This document shows positions 1 through 12,704 of a DNA stretch of 60,000 nucleotides, piece after piece. The position numbers and the translations under genes are program-made. Source of the DNA: Glandiceps talaboti (Eukaryota; Hemichordata; Enteropneusta; Spengelidae). The notes below the pieces were generated by a model. It saw nothing but the letters and a program-made list of their open reading frames with translations. It was not told the DNA's origin and did not search any database. The stretch covers positions 19,939,642 through 19,999,641 of the forward strand of contig NC_135556.1 in the NCBI RefSeq assembly GCF_964340395.1. The letters run 5' to 3'. Within the stretch, counting starts at the first letter, position 1, and each line of letters starts with the position of its first letter.

Positions 1-940
1 TTTTTGCGTCTTGTATAAACATATGCAATTTGATCTACCCACACAGTCCACTGAAAGCCTGTTTGATGAATTGTTCTCTCTGGCAAATACTACATGAAAT
101 AGCTCTTGCATGAGATGAATTCCTTTTCATCTTTATAGATACTATAATAATAATCATGTCTCTTTCCTATCCTGTCTTTTGAAGAAACAACCTTTTTGCT
201 GTCTTAATATCAATGTGATATTCCTTTACAAAGTAAACATAGTTACCCTTTTCTAAGGCATTTGGAAATTACAAAGTTCCATCAATACCTATATCATTCA
301 TGAATACCTATATCAACAAATACCTATATCATTCATGAACGGTCGACTTAATTTGTAACAAAATATGCAAGATACGTTGGCGTCAGTGGTTTGCTTCTGA
401 TGTATGTGAATTATTACAATAGTAAAAGGAAATGTCATGGAATCTGGTGATTATTATTACAAACGATAATACCATGGTTACGAAAAATCATATCCTTACG
501 CCAAACGCACGACAGTAATTACTCGGACTTCTCAACCTTCAAATGTCATTTTCTTACTCTTGTCCTCAAATATTTGCGATCAAAGAACATGTTTAAGCAA
601 AAGAACACGTTTAAAATGAATTTCCTTTGAAACATAACCAATTATGCCATAAAGTAATTGCTTTGACAGTTCATGAATTTGACGAAAATATTTTGCCGAC
701 AAGTCAACTTGTCATGTTGCCTACATTTTTATAAACTATTAATCATATTCAAAAGTAGTATTAGTTCATTTAGTATGATAAAATATGTTGTTGTAATCTT
801 CTACATTACTATTAGTTCTTTCAGTAATCATTGCAACACTGTGACCTTATCGGAACTTTGTGCAATAATGTCACTTCTTTCATTTAAACGAAAGGTAAAG
901 TCGCTTAATAATTATTCATACAGGGTTTGTATAAATTCAA
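1..940. other. intergenic, nothing recognised
   Basis: AT-rich DNA with short open frames only. The longest frame (673-951, plus strand) has no family resemblance and low-complexity composition. No tRNA, splice-bounded exon or repeat unit is evident beyond a small direct repeat of an 'ATACCTATATCA' type near 285-330. Confidence 0.5.
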
Positions 941-1123
941 TTACAAGTTGATATAGTGGTCAGATGGTAGGCAGAATGTTTTACACAAGACCACCCACCG
1001 AGAAAATATGAAAAACAAGGTTGTACAATCTTGTTTAAACCGTCTGACATGTCCCATAATATTCAAACACTTTCTAGGATTGGTGTCTGAAAAGATAAGT
1101 ACACTGCGACATACATGGCCTTT

Positions 1124-1174
1124 TACGTCAAGTGACGTCACTGATTGGATGACGTCATCATGTCTCTATATATT
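1124..1174 (+). promoter_or_regulatory. CRE / inverted CCAAT / CRE / TATA cluster
   Basis: Seen directly: a half-type TACGTCA (1124-1130), a full palindromic TGACGTCA (1133-1140), an inverted CCAAT box as CTGATTGG (1141-1148), a second full TGACGTCA (1150-1157) and a TATATATT box (1167-1174) ten bases further on. CREB/ATF-family bZIP proteins bind TGACGTCA, and NF-Y binds CCAAT; this spacing upstream of a TATA box is a classic core-promoter layout. No convincing coding exon follows within 500 bp, so the transcript would be non-coding, would start with an untranslated exon, or would belong to a repeat whose relic lies at 1380-1600. Inferred from sequence only. Confidence 0.5.
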
Positions 1175-1379
1175 TGCTATGGTAGAATTAAATCTCTTAG
1201 TGTGCTCTCCTAGCAAGAGTTGGGCGAAAGCAACATCACTAAGTGCAAGCTTACTCAAATTTCGATCAACAGTTCAAGATACAATGAAAAAAGTTTGATA
1301 TACTTTTCTACGCTATTATATATAACCTTTCATGTTAATCAAATATAAAAAACTTGAAAGAAAAAAACAAAACAAGAAC

Positions 1380-1600
1380 TCTTAGGCGAGTGACATTGTA
1401 TTTCTGCCAAGATCTGTTCGGTGTCACTGTCTGTATAGGTGTAAATATTTAATAGGGACTATTGCATCAAGTATATTATTTAAAATTATGAATTATTAGC
1501 CGTATAAACATTGAAAACGAGCAGTAGCTCGAAACATTTTTTTAAACTTAACTTTTTAAAAGACTTTTAATAACTTACTACTTTCAATAATTGTTGCACA
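1380..1600 (+). mobile_element. degenerate PLE 3'-end relic
   Basis: The segment around 1511-1538 reads GAAAACGAGC, AGTA, GCTCGAAAC: a GAGC/GCTC hairpin followed by GAAAC. This matches the common tail motif of Penelope-like elements (CTGATGA, a short stem, then GAAAC), which is a hammerhead core. Here the CTGATGA box has decayed to ATTGAAA. The following T-rich stretch with TTTTTAAAAGACTTTTAATAA is also typical of such tails. No protein-coding part survives. Recognition rests on motif order alone, so confidence is low. Confidence 0.35.
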
Positions 1601-1614
1601 AATGTGTAGATTTG

Positions 1615-2490
1615 TCCTGAACTGTTGTTATAGCTACATATTGGTTTGAACTTTTACACATGTGTTTTGATTTATCACGAACTGTAACACCTATGTGTTG
1701 GTTTGTCACGAACTGTTACATCTATGAGTTTTTAGTGTAACCTGTCACATCTACGTGTTGGTTTTCGTGAACTTTTACACCCGTGTGTTGTTTTGTCACA
1801 GACTGTTACACCTATTTGTTGGTTTATCAAAAACTGTTACATCCATTTGTTGATTTGTCGTGAACTGCTCCAGCCATGTGTTGGTTTGTCGCGAACTGCC
1901 CCAGCTATGTGTTGGTTTGTCGCAAACTGTTACATCTATGTATTGGTTTGTCGTAAACTGTCACATCTATCACGTGTTGGTTTGTCATCTTGAACTGATG
2001 CATCTATGTGTTGGTTTGTTGCGAACTGTTATATCTTCATGTTGGTTTGTCGCGAATTGTTATATCTTCATGTTGGTTTGTCGCGAATTGTTACATCTAT
2101 GTGTTTGTTTGCCGCGAACTGTTACATCTACATGGTGGTTTGTCGCAAACTGTTACCTTTAGGTGGTGGTTTGTCGCAACTGTCACATCTATGAGTGGGT
2201 TTGTCGCGAACTGTTACATCTTCATGCTGGTTGGTCGCAAATTGTTACATGTGTTGGTTTGCCAAGAACTGTTACATGTACGTGTTGGTTTGTCGTAAAC
2301 TGTTACACCAGTCCTGTGTGTTGTTTTGTCAGAAACTGTTACATCTGTGTGTTGGTTTATCATGAACTGTTACATCCATTTGTTGATTTGTCGAGAACTG
2401 CTCAATCCATGTGTTGATTTGTCGTGAACTGCTCCAGCCATGTGTTGGTTGGTCGCGAACTGCTCCAGCTATGTGTTGGTTTGTAATATA
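1615..2490 (+). repeat. 31-bp minisatellite, about 28 copies
   Basis: Tandem units of about 31 bp built on TGTTGGTTTGTCGCG + AACTGTTACATCTATG, diverged from one another by substitutions and a few indels. The unit is not a multiple of three, so the open frames across it shift register between units; the Cys/Trp/Leu-rich peptides they encode are artefacts of the repeat. Units are most similar in the centre (about 1900-2300) and more diverged at the edges, as expected for unequal exchange. Confidence 0.9.
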
Positions 2491-2635
2491 TAGATAGCTG
2501 TACATGTATCCACTGGTTTATTGTCATCTGTTACGGTGCATCACGTTGACTGTGTTTAGGTTTGCTATATTGCTATATTGACAGTTAATTGGTGACACAT
2601 TTTGCCAGCAATGGGAGTATTACGCTCCTCTTTGC

Positions 2636-2750
<115 letters not shown>

Positions 2751-4043
2751 TGTGTGTGGCCGCACGTGTCTGTCTTGCTTCATCCTTTGATAGCTAGTGT
2801 GCCAGTGTACGCCGAGGCGAGTCGATATCCAAATAATACTGCCATGGTCATCTGAAGTTGCAGTGGATTAACTCATAGGTTACAGCATACACATTCAGCC
2901 TCTACAAGCCATTTAATTCAATATATTACAGAAAGTCTCTATTGAAAATATTGTTTTCAAAGAACACCAAGGTTTCAGTTCCTCTTCATAAACGATAACA
3001 AGCATCGACCCAATCACCATAAGTTCTGTCTTCGACGTGCAAATGTTCTCGTAAGCATACTTGTGCATCATGAAATATGTACTGTGTGTCTATTTGTAGT
3101 GACTCCTAAGCAAGATAGGGGTGATGTACGGTCAGAACTGCGCCTTTTCATATTTATAAGGTTGGGATACATGAACAAGAAATAAAAAAAGCATATCGTG
3201 AGTATCCATACGTCGTGAATAAACTATTACGGTCAGGTTTAATAGAGAATACTAGTCACGTACATAAGTAGCGATTGACAAGTCATTAGCAGTAGTTAAC
3301 AACTCATGGTACAGTAATCATACATATTTATATAGACTGGAGCATCAAAACTAGAGAATGTTTGCTTTAATGCAACAGTGCACTTTAGCCATATGTGAGA
3401 AGTAATGAGATAGACATGTCACGACGCAGTCATTCATAGATGTATTATTCAATACCACGAATGCACTCCTTGGTCTATGTGGAATTGAATCCAAGCGGGG
3501 GAAAGTTAATGCAACCGAGATAAATAGACTGTAAGATACGATATATATGTCTTGTCATGCCATCAGCAATCACTTCACCTTTGTACTGTTCTTTACTTTT
3601 GTGCCCCTTTGAACTAGTGATCAATGGTTCAAACGGAGATCATTATGGTCACTCAAATCAAACAGACAGAATAGGCTATGTGTCTAATGACAATGACGAT
3701 TACTGATATGGTGCTGTAGATTGTTGGTACTTCACAAGATGTACCAGACTTTGGCCGGTACTTTTGTTCCCTAATAACATAACATTTAGTTGGATGATGA
3801 ATGAATGAGCATAGAAAGGCTGACGTCATGGTCATTTTGACACTTTTTACTGCATAAGTTTGTATAACACGAACAATACATATTCATAACTATTTATGTG
3901 AAGGTAACACGCAATTACGAGTTATGAATATTTTCTGTTAATCTTGTACACGTGCATGTCTGCTGACTCACATGGGCAATCGCACGGAATGTATGTGATG
4001 TAAAATCAAGATATGGCTCTCCAGAATGCGTGGAATTGGGTTT

Positions 4044-4070
4044 ATTTCCTGGAGTGGCATTCCCCTTTAA
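4044..4070 (+). repeat. 27-bp repeat end ending in TTAA, copy 1
   Basis: ATTTCCTGGAGTGG followed by CATTCCCCTTTAA, identical over 27 bp to 5442-5468. Ending at TTAA, with AGGGGAATGCCACT reading inward on the opposite strand, suggests the terminus of a TTAA-target (piggyBac-type) non-autonomous element. The opposite end was not found, so it may be a solo or decayed end. Confidence 0.5.
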
Positions 4071-5441
4071 CCATTTCTGTGTAAAAAGTTTACTCATAGT
4101 TTCTGACTATATGTCAATCATCTATTGTGAACGATGGAGTAATTTGAAAATTCATGCTAAACATGTCATGATACCTCACAAATATTGTTCCGATGCTTTA
4201 CACATCAGATAATGTCGATTACATAATGAAGTCATAATCTAACATCTGGCATATGGTTTAATATGAATGACAAGTTTATCTATACAAGGTTGTCAAATAA
4301 ATACTATCAGACGAAAGGGAGACATGGGGGATCATGTCTCTACTCCATTTTTAGCTGATGACTTGTAATCTATTTTTCTTATCACCATACACGTACAGCT
4401 GTTCGCTATAATGGAGCAAACGCTTTATAATGTTGCCAATTTAGTATTCTGTAATGCACTAAATTTGGTCCAAAAACAAATTTGATGTTACAAGGGACTG
4501 GCTATCTTACTACATGTTCTTATTACGTACGAGAAACGATCAAATTACAAATTCGCTTTAAACAGTGTATTGTGCAGCTTTCTCAAATAATACATGTATA
4601 TTCATGGCCATATCTGAGAAGGGTGTTTGTTAAAGAGGTTGCCTTCATTACAGCTGGTATCCGATTTCTCAGGAGAAAGACGTATGGAAAGTGTCTTGAA
4701 AATGATAGAGTAAACATACACTCCCTGTTATGCATTCAATGACTAGTTCAAACCTAAACTAAATGTATAAGGATGGTATATACAAGCCCAAATAAAGACG
4801 AAGACTTGGCTTGACAATAAAATATTCTAATTTTGATGAATGTGTGTATTTTACAGTTACTGTATCTCTGATACCAGACAAATGCAATCTAAAAGACTTG
4901 CTTGTAGCACGACTTGTTATAACACGGTATGAGACATAAACACCATTTATCGCATTACCTAAACAATCTATAGTCTAACGTGCAGCTTAGTATGCATGTA
5001 GACTAGTTTTCCTAGTCAGTATTGATAACAGCTATTTACGACATTGAACTAGATACGAGTGTACAGACTTGTGTTTATGCCAAAGTGTATGGTTCAGATA
5101 TAGGGCTAGCTGCCGTTATTTTAATGTATGAAACTATTCGTATAATGCATATTTTGACTCAAAAGAAAACGAGATATAGTTATATAGTTGGGGGGGGGGG
5201 GGTTCAATTTTTAAAATGCATAAAAATGCATGTTTGCGTGGGTGAAGTATAATATATTCAAAGTTATATTAAAAACAGCTCATGAATATCCATGGTGCAG
5301 CTGGAATACATTGCTTTTGATGACACCCTGTAAAGGTACAGAGTCAACTTGATGTTTTCCTGAAATCACAAGTAATTGTAGGTTATATATGTAAAATCAT
5401 GGAATGGCTTTATGTAGATGATACTTCATTATAATGGCTTC

Positions 5442-5468
5442 ATTTCCTGGAGTGGCATTCCCCTTTAA
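5442..5468 (+). repeat. 27-bp repeat end ending in TTAA, copy 2
   Basis: Exact match to 4044-4070. Similarity continues weakly leftward (an ATGGCTT / GGTTTA-type stretch), so both are probably right ends of one interspersed family inserted in the same orientation 1.4 kb apart. Confidence 0.5.
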
Positions 5469-6542
5469 GCACGATTACTACCATCAAGAAACACTTGCAA
5501 TTAAAGATGATAGAATTTCATCACGCACACGTGAATTTGTTACCTGTATTTAAAATCGTTTCTATGTAATCCCCAATTATGTACCGCTTGTTACCGTCTG
5601 CTGTTGTAGACTTTCTCTTCTGCCTCACTTAAAAGCATTATCATTTATGGTGTACATGATAAAATCATTTACTGTGGAGGCATGTTGTGACTTAAATATT
5701 CGGAACCGTATGATTTCATGATTGTTCTCAATATAGTTTAATAGGGTAAGTCTTGTTTTTAATCTTTTTCATGTTTTCACGATGCCAACGTGTCAATCTG
5801 AGAGTAAACATGCCTCAGTACAATTGGGATCATTTGGCTTGTGAAATGTTGTTTGACGGTACTTTTGAGTTTCCACTAAACTAACTCGGAACATTTTATC
5901 TTAATCGTTTACAACAATTTATTTGCACTCTCTATCTTTAAAACATTCTGTAACCTGGTCGTAGGGCGTAATGAACATTGGATTTGATTATTATTTATGG
6001 AGCAATACTATCATAAATGGTTCTGACTCATCTACAAATAACCATTAAGACCAGTCTGCTTGCAGCGCTACTGGAATTAATAGCATTATATAAGTGTGGG
6101 AACTCGTTTTAAATAGTTTGCGCAAGCTAACACAGATGGCAGCATATGACGAATCGTTGACTTTCACGCCTATAGACTAACACCCATTGTTGTACATCAG
6201 ATTTGTTTATTTTTCCATGTTTGGGTTTAATAGTTTTCCAGTTTCTCATTTGAGTCTTTTAGAAGTAATACTAACATAAAAAGGGGTTGACTTCTGTCAT
6301 GGCGATGGCGACGACATTTAATCATACTGTCATATTATGATACTATACACTTCACATGTCGGATGTAATACAACTTTTAAATTTGTCAATCTAATATGTC
6401 CTGTTCTAGTCAAGTTACAAATTTGTCATTGTGACCAGGTTATTAAAACTCTTGTTACCTTGGCGACACTGACGTAATACATAAGAGGTTTTACATCTAT
6501 AACTAAATGGATATGCTTGCTGTTCTTAAATGACAATGCCCA

Positions 6543-6602
6543 GATGTATGTATGTATGTATGTATGTATGTATGTATGTATGTATGTATGTATGTATGTA
6601 TG

Positions 6603-6633
<31 letters not shown>

Positions 6634-6659
6634 TGTATGTATGTATGTATGTATGTATG
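6543..6659. repeat. (TATG)n microsatellite
   Basis: Tetranucleotide TATG/ATGT array with a single phase break near 6600. The His/Thr/Tyr-repeat peptides read across it are not genes. Confidence 0.95.
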
Positions 6660-7960
6660 GCTCTGTCTCTGCGTAATATATTTCCAATGTGTATAAACGT
6701 TCATACTTGATATGCGCAAACATTTACACATTCTACAATGTACAAGGGTGATATCAGCAGATTTAATTAATATTGTTTTTAAAATCCCAGTTACTCTATC
6801 TAACCATTGTAATATTTACACCTGGATTGTCTAATTTAATTAACCATTTATCTATAACATTTCGTAGGGGTCAAATGGTCACGGCTATTTACTTACCAAT
6901 GATATAGTAGTGCTCAAATGAATACATAATGGTTGCATTAAAAGGGATTACTAGGTAGAATGAGCAGAAAAGATGCTTTATTCAAAATTTAAACAAGCTG
7001 AAAATCTTTACACAGTCACTGTATTCAATTATTATGCACACTAATTATATTTTGTTATCTAAAGTTATTTATCACAGTATATATTTAAAAAGTTATATAT
7101 TATATATTAAAGTTATATATTATATATGCTTACTATGCTATCCAGTGAAGTTGGCCTTACTGAAGATGAAGACGGTGGGAAGAGGGGGGGGGGGGTTGAA
7201 GACGGTGGGAAGAGGGGGGGGGGGAGCGGCGCTTAAGAAATATTATAGGATTGAACTAGGTCACCACCAACTGATTAAATGTTGATGAAATCAGAAATAT
7301 TACATTTGGCGGGGGTAAATACAAGAAAATAAAGATGTCTCTACCATTGACGTAATGTAGCATTCTATCAAACAAGTTTGAAAAAAAGTGGTGTACTTCT
7401 TTGGGTTTACTTTATATAAGCTGTCGTCTATACAAATATGCAGTTGAGTTAACCCATCCAGCTGGTGCAAACATATGATAAAACCTTTTCGAAAACCTGC
7501 CAATCATTGCCACTTCAACTAATAGTTTACTTGAATGTCGTCACTGTGCATTTAATGATATGGTTCTTTTTCAACGTGATTTGACAGCTTGTGGTAAATT
7601 GGAATTCTGTGAGATTCTATACGACTGTAATTGTATTATCACACTGTAACCCCAATTTGTGTGTGTAGCTGATGTTTAAAGATATATCATTAAATGTTAG
7701 AATGTTTCCTGCCAAGGATTGATGGACATTGCCGACACATCTCATCTGTCCTGACATACTTACAAGTTATAGCTCAACTTAGTTCACTTATACAATCTTT
7801 CTGTGTAATGTGTATAGTCGATATTCACAGACGTTCACATACGTTTATATATAAGGATGCACATATGTTTAGTTCACGCATATACTAGCCAATTTTTATG
7901 TTCATGAGTGAAGCTAGGGTAATATTGAAACGATACTGTGACTATTTCCTACATAATACA
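6660..7960. other. intergenic with a G-rich duplication
   Basis: No gene recognised. At 7168-7225 a ~28-bp unit, GAAGACGGTGGGAAGA plus a run of 10-12 G, occurs twice in tandem. The G runs are likely quadruplex-forming and slippage-prone. The frame at 7034-7285 spans this and has no domain signal. Confidence 0.5.
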
Positions 7961-7967
7961 TACATAT

Positions 7968-7968
7968 C

Positions 7969-8001
<33 letters not shown>

Positions 8002-8170
8002 GTACATAAATATGTACATATAGTATAATATGTATATATATACATACATAAATACATACATACATACATACATACATACATACATACATAAATACATACA
8101 TACATACATAAACATACATACATACATACATACATATATACATACATACATACATACATACATAAACATA
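7968..8170. repeat. (CATA)n microsatellite, compound
   Basis: CATATA units (7968-8000) lead into a CATA array with sporadic AAATA interruptions up to 8170. All overlapping frames are repeat translations. Confidence 0.95.
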
Positions 8171-8301
8171 TATAATGCACACAACTCTTTCATAGTTTGG
8201 GATGAACACATCATAATCATATAATTACTGATGAAATATATAAATGTCTATAGACTAACCAATATATTACATGTAATTTGATATTGTTGTAATACATGTT
8301 A

Positions 8302-8306
<5 letters not shown>

Positions 8307-8385
<79 letters not shown>
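8307..8385. repeat. (TA)n microsatellite
   Basis: Uninterrupted TA tract of about 79 bp with no attached PLE box. Confidence 0.95.
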
Positions 8386-8387
<2 letters not shown>

Positions 8388-8643
8388 TATGAAACTTTTC
8401 TAAATCAATTTCTTATATCGATTAATATCTTCCACTGCCTACGGTATGTAATGATTGCGTATTAAAAAAAGAAACGGTGAGCTTTATGGAATATCTTATT
8501 GTATGCGTTGGCGAAATACAGGGTATCGCCTGTGCTAGTACTAGTATTTATAAGAATGGCTAGAGAATTAAGGAAACGGGATAACTTTTATTTTCTTTAA
8601 ATTTTATCAGCAAAATGGTATATTTATGAACACTTGCAGGCAT

Positions 8644-9923
8644 GTCTTTTCAGCGATTATAGTAATGTCTTAATATTAGAAACTGACCGTTTTTGAAGAA
8701 CATCACAGAAACAGTAAATGATTCGGTTAATAGTATAAGTTCCTTATTATTATACAAAATATTGAAAGAACATGAAACAAGCAAACAGTAGCAGTTGCTT
8801 ATTTTGTGTTTATGTGTGATGAAGTACTTCATAATCGAATTAACCAACTTATTATTTTGTACCATCTTCACTACATATTCAATGAGTCACAGTTACTATA
8901 AAGTCGAATATGAGTTAAAGAAGACCTGTTAATTAACGAATTATTGTGTTCAAATGAAACATTACATTGTAAAGATGGAGTATAGCTTTACTGGAATATA
9001 TAAACTGAGTGTCTGGACACTTTTTAAAATTTTTTCATTGACAAATTATGTCAATTGACCTTGTTACTTTTTATAAGAAATACATTGAAATCGTTGATAA
9101 TTTAAACGCTCCGGATTGTGTATGCAGCAATTTCCACTGTAACAGTTATATAATTTATATCATTATCGAAATCATGGCGGACTGACGTCAAAGCGTATAA
9201 GAAGTGCCGTAGGTTTTGATTTCAGAACCGTAAACAGTGGTTATACCTTGCTAATGCTCCTAACTCTGCTGTATCATATGATTTGTGTTTAGCAGCACGA
9301 TGTATTATGTCTTACACACCGTTTATTCCTTAGAATTACACTGATAGCGCACAAGCATATATAAAATGATACATTTTATCTCACTAAGAAGCACAAAACA
9401 ACATCACTATCTGATGAGACAAGGAATATTCAAACCAAAGACTGTTTATATGTGTCCACAGTGCAGTGAGACTAGATAAAATGAAACATTTTATGTGCGT
9501 GCCCGCTGTATTTTGTGTGTGAAATTGGTAACAAAAAGCGTGGTGTGAGACAAAAACAACACAGTGTCGCCTAATTGAAATACTATACTCGCTCTCAAGT
9601 TTGATTGTATTTGGAATAAAAAATGAGTAAATACAAACGTATAGTTTTATTTCAGTCCTTACGGACATTGGAGTTATGTAAGGTTACCTATATAATTACA
9701 TGGCGCATGCCTTTAATGCATGTATGAATTAGCATCGACGATCTCTGGTAAATGTAACTGCCCTGATTGTATCACATAATAAAATTTGATGCATTGTATT
9801 TCTGAATAAAACAATTTGTGGCCAAAAAATATGGGAACAAATATTTAGAACTCGGGACCGAGATATTTCTTCAAAAACGGTCAGTTTCTAACATTAAGAC
9901 ATTACTATAATCGCTGAAAAGAC
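8644..9923. mobile_element. 1.3-kb non-autonomous element with 57-bp TIRs
   Basis: The left arm 8644-8700 (starting GTCTTTTCAGCGATTATAGT) and the right arm 9867-9923 are reverse complements over 57 bp with one mismatch seen. A weaker match continues outward (AACACT...), so the true ends may lie about 20 bp beyond. The interior has no transposase-like frame: the longest (9384-9668, minus) shows no catalytic motif. This looks like a MITE or deletion derivative of a DNA transposon. Superfamily not assigned, because target-site duplications are unclear. Confidence 0.6.
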
Positions 9924-10317
9924 GTGTTTCAGTGTTTTTAAACAAGAGAGACTCTTTCACATGATAGAATCCCAATGACAGATGTATGCACGAAATAGTA
10001 ATTACAACTGGATGTTCCAAAATTGGAAGACAACAACATGAAATAGATATACATGTATCAACTTCCTGTGAGTATTTTACTTTAATCAGTACACGTTAAT
10101 GATTCCACATCTTGGTAAACTCACAACACAAGTCCCATATCCAGGAGTTGCAAGATTACACTAGCAATCATGCACAATAAATGGGAGAGTGTACTTTAAC
10201 TGAAAGACTTACTGTAATGGAGAGTAATATCACCTGGTTCAAAGTACGCAGATTATCCGAGGAGTCAAGACGGTTCATTAGATTGCATTGATTAGTCCGG
10301 TATTTTGATCGAGAAGT
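9924..10317. other. intergenic, nothing recognised
   Basis: Between the TIR element and the next repeat copy; no open frame or repeat of note. Confidence 0.4.
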
Positions 10318-10560
10318 GAAATGCGTATTCTTAAGATATTTTAATTACCGAAAATCATTAATTATGCAAATAACTCATCGGTATGCATATTATGTTTAAC
10401 CTGTTATGTTCTTAGAATTAGTATAAAGAATTCAAAGTTGTGTAGGAAGTTTCTATAAATTGGTGGTGTAGATTTTGATACATCATGTTCACAGTCGAAC
10501 GAACGAACGGACAAACAAAAGCTTAATAACATAGCTTGCCTTACGAAAGGTAAAATGGGT
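10318..10560 (-). mobile_element. hairpin/tetranucleotide element, diverged copy C
   Basis: On the minus strand, in order: a short hairpin CCTTTCGTAAGG (about 10540-10553), a short GTTC tetranucleotide run (10496-10515), then about 150 bp ending in TTTGCATAATTAATGA, TTTTCGGTAATTA and TATCTTAAGAAT (about 10330-10375). The same order occurs at 24395-25285 and 50095-50355, so this is a third, older copy. No coding capacity. Confidence 0.5.
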
Positions 10561-10734
10561 CTAATGAACAAAATGTATATTATCACCGTTTATCGTAAAA
10601 ACTCTTCATTTAAATTCTATTGTAAACACATGATCATGCCAGGTGCATTTTGTTTGCATATTTAGGAAATTTACTCCTGACACAGTGTGTGCTCTCCTTA
10701 AACATGAGATACGGAAATGAAAAGATCGTTCTTT

Positions 10735-10767
10735 GTCTTGTCTTGTCTTGTCTTGTCTTGTCTTGTC
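10735..10767 (+). repeat. (TCTTG)n microsatellite
   Basis: About six perfect TCTTG pentanucleotides. Confidence 0.9.
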
Positions 10768-10769
10768 TC

Positions 10770-12078
10770 TGGTTTACTTTGTCTATGATTTACGTAAGCC
10801 TATAACTAATTGAAGATAAACACTAGAAAAAGTCGCGCACGCATTACTAGTTATACAAGCTGTATCTCCTGTCCATTTAAAAGTAAATAAAGCAGAGTGG
10901 TCCATTAACTTAACGAGTGAACAGTTCTCGAAAGCTTCTCAGATTGTTCTATACAATATACACTTAAGTTGAATCACGTCTTGACTTGGCCAAACCTAAT
11001 AATTTATAAATGAATTACTTGACAACAACTTCTTGTAGTAAATCACCTGTGGATTCCCATTGGAACCTAACAGCTTATAAGACCTTTGTGAATTGTATTA
11101 ATCAATTACAACTCTCATTATATCTCCAAGGAAATCAATGTCATCCTTTTTACGTGCAGATTCATCTATAAATCTGTATACACTTATTGACACTGTTATA
11201 GGCTACAACTATCCCAAACGATTAACTATGGCATTGGAGGAGATTATATCAAAACTGATCTCCACCCGGCGGCTACACAATCGATGCCACGAAGCAATCA
11301 CACGTACTTCTCTCACCTTCCAACTATGATTGAATTAGACTATCTCACTCCATACAACCAGCAAGCTTTTGCTTCTCTGTTGGTATCTTGAAGAAGAGAT
11401 ATCTAAATTAATTCATACTGTTACATGATATCGTAAACATGCAAATAGTTCAACTTGCAGGGATTAAAGGTATTTTGACCCGATTGATCATAATGGAACA
11501 GATAGATAATAGATAATACACAAATCAGATAGTAGTTAGTTTTCTTCGAGAAAAAGACTGTTACAGACAGCCACAGACAGATAGACAGACAGACAGACAA
11601 ATGCTGCTTTTACTATCTGTGGGTTTCTGCAATGTATTCAACCTCAAAGGTGTTTTACAGGCAATTGCTAGAAATCTGTGGGAAGGTATATTTCATTCCA
11701 TTTGGGGTGTCTAGATACATTGTTTATCAGAACAATTTGAATAGAGCTTCTAAATCAGTGCATTTATGTCGTATGTCTAGTCTGTATTTTAAGCTTAATG
11801 TCAGCTGATACCTCAGTCTGCAATATTTACCTTAGCAGGACATTGAAGTATAAAGGGCTGTATACAGCGTCATCTCTTAGTTAGCAGAATCAGAAACTAT
11901 CTGTCGTATTACACGATTATCTTTGAATGCAAATGGTTGTTATTAACAGTATAAAATCACATAAAAGACATTAATATATGTACGTATATATGTACATGTA
12001 TAGTTAAGTTACACGAAATTTCGAAAAACACATTCTCATGGTGTACGAATATTTGTGTACAATTCTCAGCAAAAGTTA
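10770..12078. other. intergenic with short CAGA run
   Basis: No gene recognised. ACAGACAGCCACAGACAGATAG and further CAGA units (11562-11600) follow a weak TTCTTCGAGAAAAAG palindrome at about 11532-11546, possibly another eroded member of the hairpin/tetranucleotide family. The 63-aa frame at 11138-11329 lacks family motifs. Confidence 0.35.
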
Positions 12079-12700
12079 ATTTCATCCATCAACAGTGCAA
12101 TAAAATATCAGAGTCTTCCAAGATATTCCAATATTTTGACAACTGGTAGCCATCTTCATTCGGGAATGGGGCCATGACCTAAAGAAATGTCACGACCTCT
12201 ATTCTAAGGTGGTGTAGTGTTAGAACAATGCGCAATGCTGTTATGAGCCCTGAAGACCCGCCGCTGAACTAAGAACAGTGTGGCATAGTCTACTAGTGTA
12301 GATGTGGTAAAAGGTTGAAAGATATCGGTGAAACTGGCAGATCATTGTTAATAATGAACATGCAAAATCATTCACAGAAAGAGACAGAAAATCAGCTCTG
12401 AGGGAACATCAAGAAAAGACCGGCCACATCAGTAGGGGTTCACTCATTGAGAAGGTTAAGATATTAGATAGAGAAGCAATACAATACAGAAAGGTAAATT
12501 GAGAGGAAAATCGCTGAAGAGGAAAGAGACATATATCTCCCATTACTACGAACAAGTTCTAACACACCACCTTAGGCTAGAGGTCGTGACCTTTTTAAGG
12601 TAGTCATGGCTTCATTCCTAGATGAAGCATTAAGATGGCTGTCAGTAGTCGAAATACTGGAAGACTCTGATATTTCATTGCATTGTTGATGGATGAAATT
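12079..12700. mobile_element. inverted degenerate PLE terminus (Poseidon-like)
   Basis: The arms 12079-12226 and 12556-12700 are reverse complements at roughly 80% with a ~330-bp spacer. On the plus strand the right arm holds TAGATGAAGCATTAAGATGG then CTGTCAGTAGTCGAAATACT (about 12619-12658). On the minus strand the left arm holds GAATGAAGATGGCTACCAGT then TGTCAAAATATTGG. Both follow the PLE tail formula CTGATGA - stem - GTCGAAA, a hammerhead core, but each has a damaged box. Spacer frames such as KTGHISRGSLIEKVKILDRE resemble the C-terminal tail of PLE endonucleases. Family assignment is inferred from motifs. Confidence 0.5.
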
Positions 12701-12704
12701 AAAT

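Noticed and set aside
6426-8224. His/Thr/Tyr and Cys/Met/Tyr repeat reading frames
   Set aside because: Translations of TATG and CATA tetranucleotide arrays on both strands.
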